From an uncultured Campylobacter sp. (GTDB lineage: Bacteria; Campylobacterota; Campylobacteria; Campylobacterales; Campylobacteraceae), in assembly GCA_937896205.1 (NCBI GenBank), contig CALBNA010000265.1, forward strand, positions 1-5,703: a DNA stretch of 5,703 bases, given 5' to 3'. A program made the translations under genes and the position numbers. Below the pieces are notes generated by a model. The model made no database searches. It had not been told where the DNA came from and saw only the letters and a list, made by a program, of their open reading frames with translations. Below, one piece after another: positions 1 through 5,062 of the stretch (position 1 is the stretch's first letter; the number at the start of each line of letters is the position of its first letter).

Positions 1-49
1 ACGAGATCTAGTACGGTCTCGTGGGCTCGGAGATGTGTATAAGAGACAG
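1..49 (+). other. Illumina Nextera i7 adapter/primer contamination (not genomic)
   Basis: Bases 1-7 (acgagat) are the 3' end of the Illumina P7 oligo. Bases 8-15 (CTAGTACG) are the primer-orientation form of the Nextera index N702. Bases 16-30 are the read-2 linker (GTCTCGTGGGCTCGG), and bases 31-49 are the 19-bp Tn5 mosaic end AGATGTGTATAAGAGACAG. The order and spacing match the commercial oligo exactly. Read in frame from a GTG at 21, it encodes MGSEMCIRDR, a peptide known as an artefact at the N-terminus of many database proteins. These bases should be trimmed. Any start codon placed inside them is false. Confidence 0.98.
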
Positions 50-50
50 A

Positions 51-284
51 CCTTATACATCAGATAAAATGGAAATATTTGAATTTTTACCTGAAATAGA
101 TAAGGAAAGTCTTGCATTACTAAAAGTTGAAGTAGAATTACTGTATAGATTTACGGATTATGATAAACAGACAATCTATAATGAAGTAGCTAAAGCAGTG
201 AAACTGGGAGGAGATTTTATGGATGTGCTGTCTTCTGATGGATCAGATGCAAAAGAATTTTTAAATAAAATTTTAAACCACTAA
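51..284 (+). CDS. AT-rich hypothetical protein, 5' end missing (possible chimeric or foreign fragment)
   Basis: An open frame runs from the adapter edge to a TAA at 282-284, giving 77 residues. I do not recognise the product. It is acidic and looks helical, with no signal peptide, membrane segment or cysteine. An internal ATG at 69 would give 71 residues (MEIFEFLPEIDK...), but nothing resembling a Shine-Dalgarno sequence precedes it. The piece is therefore more likely the C-terminal end of a longer protein cut by the contig edge. I count 68 G+C in 234 bases (29%). Its codons (GGA for Gly, AGA for Arg, GAT, GAA) differ from the GGC/GCG/CTA style of the genes to the right. The stop codon abuts the ribosome binding site of the next gene (AAGGAGA, 284-290). 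It could be a real transferred gene, or sequence from another genome joined to this contig. The open frame is certain; its natural linkage to the neighbours is not. Confidence 0.45.
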   Translation, partial: PYTSDKMEIFEFLPEIDKESLALLKVEVELLYRFTDYDKQTIYNEVAKAVKLGGDFMDVLSSDGSDAKEFLNKILNH

Positions 285-295
285 AGGAGAGGGAA

Positions 296-1030
296 ATGAA
301 AAAATTTATGAGATTTCTAGTTGCGGGCGCTTTGCTTTGCGGTTCGCTAGTCGCTAAAGACATCACCAAAGATACGCTCATCGTGGGCACGAACGCCGAG
401 TATCCGCCGTTTGAGTTTGTGGATGAAAACTCCAAGGTTACCGGCTTTGATATGGATCTGGTAGCCGAGCTTGCAAAGCGCGCGGGCATTAAATATGAAA
501 TTTTAAATATGAGCTTTGACGGGCTGATCCCTGCCCTAAAAACGGGCAAGATAGACGCCGCGCTAAGCGGTATGAGCGCGACCGAGGAGAGAAGAAAATC
601 AGTCGATTTCACCAAGCCTTATTATTTTTCGGATAATCTTTTCATCCGCAAAAAAGGCACCGACGTAAATGCGACCAATATGCATCTCAAAAAAATAAGC
701 GCGCAAATAGGCACATTGCAAGAGACCGCAGCTAAATCTATCTGCGGCGACCTAGCCGTGCCTGCAGAGACAGTAGCAGCCGCGATTTTGTCGCTAAAAG
801 CGGGCAAAATCGACGTCGTGCTAACAGATAGCCCGATCGGCTACGAGTATCTAAAGCAAAACTCCGATTTGGAGGAGTTTTTAAAGCTTCCAGACGGGAC
901 CGAGGGCTTTGCCGTCGCGTTTAATAAAGGCAAGCACCTAGAGCTAATCGGCAAAATAGACGCCGCCATAGAGGAGCTCAAAAAGAGCGGCGAATTTGAC
1001 AAGATGATGGAAAAATACGGCCTGAAGTAA
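296..1030 (+). CDS. Amino-acid ABC transporter periplasmic substrate-binding protein (family 3), first copy
   Basis: This 244-residue protein has the usual length of the bacterial extracellular solute-binding protein family 3. Residues 1-20 form a signal peptide with a likely signal peptidase I cut after SLVA. The Cys at 15 does not sit in a good lipobox, so a soluble periplasmic protein is expected. The N-lobe has YPPFEF (36-41), GFDMDLVAELAKRAG (50-64) and SGMSATEERR (91-100). By alignment with HisJ/LAO proteins, Ser94 and Arg99 should hold the ligand's carboxylate, and Thr140 and Asp178 (VLTDSPIG) should complete the site and grip the amino group. The family delivers amino acids to an inner-membrane permease and ATPase. 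Neither is in this window, and the ligand cannot be read from sequence alone. The ATG at 296 is supported by AAGGAGA at 284-290 and by the signal peptide. The next gene is a paralogue in tandem. Confidence 0.95.
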   Translation: MKKFMRFLVAGALLCGSLVAKDITKDTLIVGTNAEYPPFEFVDENSKVTGFDMDLVAELAKRAGIKYEILNMSFDGLIPALKTGKIDAALSGMSATEERRKSVDFTKPYYFSDNLFIRKKGTDVNATNMHLKKISAQIGTLQETAAKSICGDLAVPAETVAAAILSLKAGKIDVVLTDSPIGYEYLKQNSDLEEFLKLPDGTEGFAVAFNKGKHLELIGKIDAAIEELKKSGEFDKMMEKYGLK

Positions 1031-1037
1031 ATTTACG

Positions 1038-1059
1038 AGCCCGTACCAAAACGCGGGCT
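1038..1059 (+). promoter_or_regulatory. Intercistronic GC-rich hairpin after the first binding protein
   Basis: AGCCCG (1038-1043) pairs with CGGGCT (1054-1059) around a 10-base loop, with flanking G-U pairs possible. It lies 8 bases after the stop codon. The following bases are TAAATTTG rather than a run of T, so it is a weak terminator at best. It could act as an attenuator or an mRNA-stabilising stem that sets different expression levels for the two binding proteins. The pairing is seen directly; the role is inferred. Confidence 0.35.
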
Positions 1060-1080
1060 TAAATTTGAAACCAAATTTAA
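1059..1080 (+). repeat. Perfect 9-bp inverted repeat abutting the ribosome binding site of the second binding protein
   Basis: TTAAATTTG (1059-1067) and CAAATTTAA (1072-1080) are perfect inverted copies around AAAC. The Shine-Dalgarno AGGAG starts at 1081, the next base. A stem here would sit directly against the ribosome site, and it shares base 1059 with the preceding hairpin. The stem is AT-rich and therefore weak as RNA. AAATTT is also a very common word in this genome, so chance or a protein-binding palindrome are alternatives. Confidence 0.4.
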
Positions 1081-1090
1081 AGGAGAGAAA

Positions 1091-1807
1091 ATGAAAAAGA
1101 TTTTTGCGCTGCTTTTAGCGGCTCTAGCTACGCTTGGCGCCGCCGAGCTAAAGATCGGTACCGCCGCAAACTATCCGCCGTTTGAGTACGTGGACGAGCA
1201 AAACAAAATCACGGGCTTTGACATGGATCTAGTGGCAGAACTCGCTAAACGCGCGGGTTTTGAGTACAAGATCGTAAATATGAGCTTTGACGGCCTCATC
1301 CCAGCTCTAAAAACCGGCAAGATCGACGCCGTAGCAAGCGCGATGAGTGCGACCGACGATAGACGAAAGTCGATTGATTTCACGCAGGCTTACTACGCTA
1401 CCGAAAATATCTACTTGCGCGCTAAAGGCAACGACGCTATCGCGAGCAAAGACGCTCTAAACGGCAAAAGAGTGGGCGTACAACAAGGCACCGTCCAAGA
1501 GATCGCCGCTAACGCTATCGCAGGCGCTAAAGTCGTGCCAGCCGAGGATCCGGTTCCGCTAATCATGGGGCTAAAAAAAGGTAAGATAGATGCAGTCGTG
1601 CTTGATAGCTCGATCGGTTACGGCTTTTTAAAGAAAAATCCCGAGCTTGAGGAGTTTTATAAAGAAAACGACGGTAGCGAGGGCTTTTCTATGGCGTTTG
1701 ACAAAGGCAAGCAAGCCGATCTAATCGCTAAAATAAACGCCGCGCTTGACGAGATGAAAAAAGACGGCAGCTACGACAAACTGCTAGAAAAATACGATCT
1801 AAAATAA
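1091..1807 (+). CDS. Amino-acid ABC transporter periplasmic substrate-binding protein (family 3), second copy
   Basis: This 238-residue protein is a paralogue of the upstream gene. In a hand alignment the N-lobes agree at 63 of 83 positions, and the rest at about half. Residues 1-18 are a signal peptide ending LGAA, followed by the mature start ELKIGTAANYPPFEY. The ligand residues expected from the HisJ/LAO family are all present: Ser86 and Arg91 in SAMSATDDRR, Thr134 in VGVQQGT, and Asp172 in VVLDSSIG. This copy has a more standard second-lobe opening (DALNGKRVGVQQGTVQE) than the first copy. It should carry an amino acid to an inner-membrane permease encoded elsewhere. The start is fixed by AGGAG at 1081-1085 and the signal peptide. 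The end overlaps the next gene by one base (TAATG), which suggests translational coupling. Confidence 0.95.
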   Translation: MKKIFALLLAALATLGAAELKIGTAANYPPFEYVDEQNKITGFDMDLVAELAKRAGFEYKIVNMSFDGLIPALKTGKIDAVASAMSATDDRRKSIDFTQAYYATENIYLRAKGNDAIASKDALNGKRVGVQQGTVQEIAANAIAGAKVVPAEDPVPLIMGLKKGKIDAVVLDSSIGYGFLKKNPELEEFYKENDGSEGFSMAFDKGKQADLIAKINAALDEMKKDGSYDKLLEKYDLK

Positions 1808-2538
1808 TGAAAAAAAGCGCATTTTTTACTATGCTTAAATTTTGCGCTTTATCCTTGCTGTCGGTAAATTTGGTAGCCGAGTTTACCGACATGCAAATCA
1901 CGCAGACGACCAAATCCAAACGCGAAAAAGTCGTCAAAGAAGTCCTTTTTCTAGAAAAAATTTTAGACTACGATACCTTTATATTTAGGCTAAACGCCGC
2001 CGTGATCGCTCCTTGCAAGCTTGCAAACGTCAAATTTTATAACAGCGCAAAATGCATAAAAGAAAAAAAAGAGCTGGAAAATTTCAACAAATCCTACGAC
2101 AAAGAGATCAAAAAGATATTTCGTCCCGAGCGCAACTACTACGTACTAACGCTAAAAAATCTAGGCGATAGATGGCTATGCGAAGTAAGCGACGAAAGCA
2201 GAATCCTAAACAAAACCCTAGTTAAAAACGGCCTTGCCGCGCCTACTAGCAAAGAATACCAAAAAATCGAGGTCAAAGAGGACTGGGCAAAGAAAAATCA
2301 CGCGGAAATTTACGAGTGCCTAACCGGTAAAAAGCTAGAAGACGAAAAAGCAAAGAAAAAGCCGAAAAAAGCCGAAAATAATGCCACCAAAAACGTTCAA
2401 ACCGAGCAAAACCCTACAAGCGAGCAGCCTAAACAAACGCAGCCGCAAACTCCGCCACCGATGGAGTCGCAAGGAAACAGCCCCGTAAATTTAAGGGAGC
2501 TTGGAGTCGAGTTTGGCAAGGATTTTGGCGACAAATAA
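1807..2538 (+). CDS. Exported protein with a degenerate staphylococcal-nuclease-like domain
   Basis: A 243-residue protein with a signal peptide (about 1-24, ending NLVA). Residues about 50-170 follow the layout of the staphylococcal nuclease (thermonuclease, OB-fold) family. DYDT (54-57) stands where the family has DGDT. FRLNAAVIAPC (60-70) matches the RLxGIDAPE strand. LGDRWLCEV (119-127) matches the YGRxLAxV segment, and NKTLVKNGLA (135-144) matches the conserved NExLVxxGLA. The likely counterparts of catalytic Arg35 and Arg87 are kept (Arg61, Arg122), but the family's Glu43 position reads Cys70 and the Asp40 position is lost. Nuclease activity is therefore doubtful. The tail (about 172-225) is a Lys/Glu then Gln/Pro/Thr-rich low-complexity linker. 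No clear ribosome site precedes the ATG, which overlaps the upstream stop, so translation is probably coupled to the binding protein. The family assignment is my own motif alignment and remains moderate. Confidence 0.85.
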   Translation: MKKSAFFTMLKFCALSLLSVNLVAEFTDMQITQTTKSKREKVVKEVLFLEKILDYDTFIFRLNAAVIAPCKLANVKFYNSAKCIKEKKELENFNKSYDKEIKKIFRPERNYYVLTLKNLGDRWLCEVSDESRILNKTLVKNGLAAPTSKEYQKIEVKEDWAKKNHAEIYECLTGKKLEDEKAKKKPKKAENNATKNVQTEQNPTSEQPKQTQPQTPPPMESQGNSPVNLRELGVEFGKDFGDK

Positions 2539-2583
2539 ATTCGCCCAAAGACAAATTTAACAAAAACCGCTCAAGGCAAAACA

Positions 2584-3366
2584 ATGAAAAATCCTAAAAA
2601 AAATATCCTAATCATCGCAGGCAGCGACAGCGTCGGGGGTGCAGGCGTGCAAGCCGACATAAAAACCTGCGAGGCATACGGCTGCTACAGCGCGACTGCT
2701 ATCACGGCTCTAACTGCGCAAAATACGAGCGGCGTGAACGCGGTGATGCCAGTAACGCCCGAGTTTTTAAACGCGCAGCTAGAAGCCGTCTGCGCAGAGC
2801 TAAAATTTGACGCAGTAAAGATCGGCATGCTATTTAACGAACAGCTCATAGCCTGCGTCAAAGCCTGGCTAGAGCAAAACCGCGGCATAAGCGCCGTGAT
2901 AGATCCAGTCTGCGTGGCAAAATCAGGCGCAAAGCTACTGCAAGACGGCGCCATAAACGCGCTAAAAGAGCTTTTGAGCCTAGCTAGCGTCGCGACGCCG
3001 AATTTAGACGAAGCACGCATTTTGGGGTTAAATTTTAACGGCGAGCGGTTAAATTTGGGTGCGGATCTACCCTGCGACGTGGTGCTAAAACGCACGCGAA
3101 CGAGCGAGATTTGCGAGGATACGCTTTATAAAAAAGACGGCGAGATAGTTAAATTTGGCGAGCCGCTAGAGCGCCCTACGATCATGCACGGCGCGGGGTG
3201 CAGCTTCGCCACGGCTATCGCCTGCGCTCTAGCGTGTGGTGCAGACGAGATAACGGCAATCAAGCGCGCTAAAGCCTTCGTCGCAAACGCGATCAAAAAC
3301 GCTCACGGCTCAAATTTCGGCATGCGGCTACTAGATCACAAAGCTGCCGGCGCAAGCAATGGCTAA
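2584..3366 (+). CDS. thiD: Hydroxymethylpyrimidine / phosphomethylpyrimidine kinase ThiD
   Basis: ThiD phosphorylates HMP to HMP-P and then to HMP-PP in the cytoplasm, supplying the pyrimidine half of thiamine. The 260 residues match the family's usual length. The signature IAGSDSVGGAGVQADIKT (11-28) binds the substrate, and TALTAQNTSGV (41-51) follows. DPVCVAKSGAKLL (107-119), ATPNLDEA (137-144) and the anion-hole motif HGAGCSFATAIA (202-213), with the conserved Cys206, complete the ribokinase-fold core. The segment that reads MKGGH in E. coli ThiD is LKRTRTS here (168-174), a lineage difference in a less critical part. A weak AAGG at 2573-2576 precedes the ATG. The stop overlaps thiE by 8 bases, so the two are co-translated. 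No TPP riboswitch fits in the 45 bases upstream. Confidence 0.96.
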   Translation: MKNPKKNILIIAGSDSVGGAGVQADIKTCEAYGCYSATAITALTAQNTSGVNAVMPVTPEFLNAQLEAVCAELKFDAVKIGMLFNEQLIACVKAWLEQNRGISAVIDPVCVAKSGAKLLQDGAINALKELLSLASVATPNLDEARILGLNFNGERLNLGADLPCDVVLKRTRTSEICEDTLYKKDGEIVKFGEPLERPTIMHGAGCSFATAIACALACGADEITAIKRAKAFVANAIKNAHGSNFGMRLLDHKAAGASNG

Positions 3367-3961
3367 AATTTACGCTATCACTGACGACGTCCTAACGCCC
3401 GAAAAAAGCATACTCGAGCAAACTCGCGAGCTGCTAGAGTGCGGAGTGAAGCTTTTGCAGTACCGCACCAAGCTTGAGCCCAAAAACGAGCGCGTAGCTG
3501 TTGCGCTAAAAGAGCTTTGCGAGCGTTACGGCGCGAGATTTATCGTAAACGACGAAGTCAAATTTGCCGCAGAAATAGGCGCGAACGCCGTGCACATCGG
3601 CAAAGACGACGGCGGAGTAAAGGCCGCTCGCAAGATCCTGGGCGAGGACGCATTTATCGGCGTTAGCTGCTACGACGATCTGAATTTAGCCCTAAAAGCG
3701 CAGGACGAGGGTGCTTCATACGCGGCATTTGGCGCCGTGTTTGCGAGCCCGACCAAACCAAACGCCCCGCTTTGTAAATTTGAAACGATAATGCGCGCAA
3801 AGGAAATTTTACGTATCCCCGTTTGCGTGATCGGCGGCATAAACGCGGCAAATATCGCGCAAATCGCCGCGCTAAACCCAGACTACGTCGCCGTTATCTC
3901 AGCGCTCTACCGCCCAGCATCCATAAAAGAAAATCTGCGAAATCTGCAAGCGTTTTTGTAA
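3359..3961 (+). CDS. thiE: Thiamine phosphate synthase ThiE
   Basis: ThiE joins HMP-PP and thiazole phosphate to form thiamine phosphate, the step after ThiD. The 200-residue TIM-barrel enzyme has the expected motifs in order. LLQYRTK (32-38) contacts the pyrophosphate, FIVNDE (61-66) carries the conserved Asn-Asp, and VHIGKDD (78-84) provides metal-binding Asp. GVSCYDD (101-107) follows, then the phosphate loop FGAVFASPTKPNAP (124-137), VIGGIN (157-162) and VAVISALYRPA (177-187). The usual GPVFPT is AVFASPT here, a mild variation. The ATG lies inside the last codons of thiD (ATGGCTAA overlap), with no ribosome site of its own, so it depends on thiD translation. A decayed copy of its 3' end lies 1,000 bases downstream. 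No strong terminator follows the stop. Confidence 0.96.
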   Translation: MAKIYAITDDVLTPEKSILEQTRELLECGVKLLQYRTKLEPKNERVAVALKELCERYGARFIVNDEVKFAAEIGANAVHIGKDDGGVKAARKILGEDAFIGVSCYDDLNLALKAQDEGASYAAFGAVFASPTKPNAPLCKFETIMRAKEILRIPVCVIGGINAANIAQIAALNPDYVAVISALYRPASIKENLRNLQAFL

Positions 3962-4254
3962 AAAAGCCCGCAAATTTACGCCCGCTTTATATCCGAGCAA
4001 ACAAAAGCGGCGATTTTCTCGCGCGTTAAGACGGCGCGCTCAGGCTTGATTACCCGGCCCGTCCAAGACACGGTAGATCAAAGCTCGTATTTGCAGGCTA
4101 GATTAAAGCCCGCGCGATGCTCCGACCAAATTTAAGCCAAGTTTGCAAAATTTGCTCCGATGGGGTTTGAAACGAGGCGCTAAAAGAGACGTGTTTGCGA
4201 GCTTGAGGCGGCGCTTGCCGACGGTTAAAATTTACTCGCTTAAAAAGGATAAAA
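3962..4254. other. Intergenic region without a convincing gene
   Basis: These 293 bases hold frames broken by stops in the direction of the neighbours, and I recognise no tRNA or known RNA. Visible structure is slight: GCGCG (4021-4025) with CGCGC (4035-4039) around 9 bases; a direct repeat GCTCCGA at 4119-4125 and 4154-4160; and CAAATTT (4127-4133) facing AAATTTG (4148-4154). AAAGC and GCTTT flank the first 25 bases after thiE, but their interior does not pair, so I do not call a terminator. The ribosome site of the next gene (AAGGA, 4245-4249) ends the region. A promoter for that gene probably lies here, but no box stands out from the AT-rich background. Confidence 0.6.
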
Positions 4255-4806
4255 ATGAAAACTCTAATCATCTTAGCCCACCCAGGCATCAAAAACTCGG
4301 TCATAAACAAACGCCTGCTACAAGAGGCACTCAAAGAGCCGCAGCGCTTTAGCGTTCATGATTTGACGCAGATTTACGGGGGCGGCGATATCGACGCCGC
4401 GCGCGAGCAAGAGCCCATCAGAGCCCACGACGCCCTCGTTTTGCAGTTTCCGCTTCATAACTTCTCCTGCCCTCCGATTTTAAAATCATGGATCGACGCG
4501 GTGATGACGCACGGTTTTGCCTATGGGCGCGGCTCGGACGGTATCGCGGGCCGCAAGGTCGCGCTAGCCGTGACCGCGGGCATCAAAAAGAGCGACTACT
4601 GCCCGCAAGGACGCTATCATTTTAGCTTGCGCGAGGTTCTTACGCCGTTTGAGCTCGCGTTTAAATACTATTTTCACGCCGACTACCGCGGCTTTTTCGC
4701 ATTTTACGGCGCCGAGGAGACTCCGGGCGTGGACTACGTATCAAGCCAGGACGATTTAGAGCGCGGCGCTAGAGAATACGCGGAGTTTTTACGAAATTTA
4801 GGCTAA
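4255..4806 (+). CDS. NAD(P)H-dependent oxidoreductase, flavodoxin-fold (KefF/MdaB-type quinone reductase)
   Basis: These 183 residues match the length of the Flavodoxin_2 (NAD(P)H dehydrogenase quinone) family, whose members use FMN or FAD to reduce quinones or other electrophiles in the cytoplasm. The start LIILAHPGIKNSVINKRLL (4-22) carries the AHP phosphate loop and the NKR motif. IYGGGDIDAAREQE (40-53) parallels the YPxxxIDxxxEQ segment of E. coli KefF. QFPLHNFSCPPILKSWIDAV (64-83) and HGFAYGRG (86-93) are the flavin and dimer-contact motifs, followed by AVTAG (105-109). The resemblance to KefF is close, but no KefC antiporter gene is in the window, so a general quinone or nitro reductase is equally possible. 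AAGGA at 4245-4249 supports the ATG. It is separated from thiE by 293 bases and is probably its own transcription unit. Confidence 0.92.
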   Translation: MKTLIILAHPGIKNSVINKRLLQEALKEPQRFSVHDLTQIYGGGDIDAAREQEPIRAHDALVLQFPLHNFSCPPILKSWIDAVMTHGFAYGRGSDGIAGRKVALAVTAGIKKSDYCPQGRYHFSLREVLTPFELAFKYYFHADYRGFFAFYGAEETPGVDYVSSQDDLERGAREYAEFLRNLG

Positions 4807-4868
4807 ATTTGACGGTCGCAGTTAGTCTTGCTACGCATAAATTTGCCTCAATATAAACCACGGAGATC

Positions 4869-4941
4869 GCGCTAAATTTAAGCTTTATCGCCGCTATTTC
4901 TGCCATTTACCGCCCGGCAAAATTTGCAAGCGTTTTTGTAA
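4869..4941 (+). pseudogene. thiE: Decayed duplicate of the thiE 3' end
   Basis: Bases 4869-4919 align without gaps to thiE 3869-3919, with 36 of 51 identical by hand count. In the same frame they encode ALNLSFIAAISAIYRPA, against ALNPDYVAVISALYRPA in ThiE (11 of 17 identical). Bases 4920-4941 then match thiE 3940-3961 at 21 of 22 positions, including the stop. The 20 thiE bases between (3920-3939) are missing, which shifts the frame. Upstream of 4869 similarity fades but may continue weakly to about 4820, with a TAA in frame at 4854. The piece is therefore a non-functional relic of a duplicated or recombined thiE end, not a gene. The much higher match of the last 22 bases hints at a separate, more recent exchange. 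Confidence 0.75.
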
Positions 4942-4946
4942 ATTTA

Positions 4947-4988
4947 AACGCGGGCGAGCGGCTTAAATTTGACGGACTTGCCCGCGTT
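4947..4988. terminator. Hairpin between convergent genes, candidate terminator
   Basis: AACGCGGGCGAG (4947-4958) pairs with CTTGCCCGCGTT (4977-4988) over 12 bp with one G-U pair, around an 18-base loop. It lies between the oxidoreductase (+, ending 4806) and the membrane protein (-, ending 5063), where a terminator is expected. The bases after the stem read ACTCAAATTG on the plus strand. On the minus strand they read TAAATTTACAAAAA. Neither is a real T-tract, so factor-independent termination is uncertain. It fits somewhat better as the minus-strand gene's terminator. Confidence 0.4.
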
Positions 4989-5062
4989 ACTCAAATTGTA
5001 CGCCGAATTTTAGCGTCAAATTTACGGTGGCGGGCTCAAATTTAAAATCTCCGCGCCAAGGG

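Larger units (their letters stand above)
4794..5043. repeat. Cluster of nine AAATTT palindromes
   Basis: AAATTT occurs at 4794, 4805, 4839, 4874, 4920, 4940, 4965, 5018 and 5038 (first base of each), nine times in 250 bases. It starts in the last codons of the oxidoreductase and spans the convergent intergenic region. The word is common throughout the window but is much denser here. The spacing is irregular (11 to 53 bases between starts), so this is not a tandem array or CRISPR. It may be a genome-wide skew, a relic of repeated short insertions, or binding sites. Confidence 0.6.

Noticed and set aside
21..50. GTG start giving an 87-residue protein beginning MGSEMCIRDR
   Set aside because: The start and first ten codons are adapter sequence, so this cannot be the natural N-terminus.
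2539..2583. TPP riboswitch upstream of thiD
   Set aside because: The 45-base gap is too short and lacks the conserved THI-box sequences.
3962..3990. Possible terminator right after thiE (AAAGC ... GCTTT)
   Set aside because: Only the outer five bases pair; the interior is C-rich on both sides and cannot form a stem, and no T-tract follows.
3823..4029. Basic 68-residue open frame overlapping the end of thiE
   Set aside because: It lies mostly inside thiE in another frame, is arginine-rich from out-of-frame reading, and has no ribosome site.
4226..4231. TAAAAT as a -10 box for the oxidoreductase
   Set aside because: The surrounding DNA is full of similar AT words, no extended upstream signal is seen, and it would leave only about 15-20 bases of leader.
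4098..4334. Minus-strand open frame across the gap and the start of the oxidoreductase
   Set aside because: It overlaps the well-supported oxidoreductase start, shows no family motif, and has no plausible ribosome site.
4794..5043. CRISPR array suggested by the recurring AAATTT word
   Set aside because: Repeats are only six bases, spacing is irregular, and there are no longer repeat units or equal spacers.
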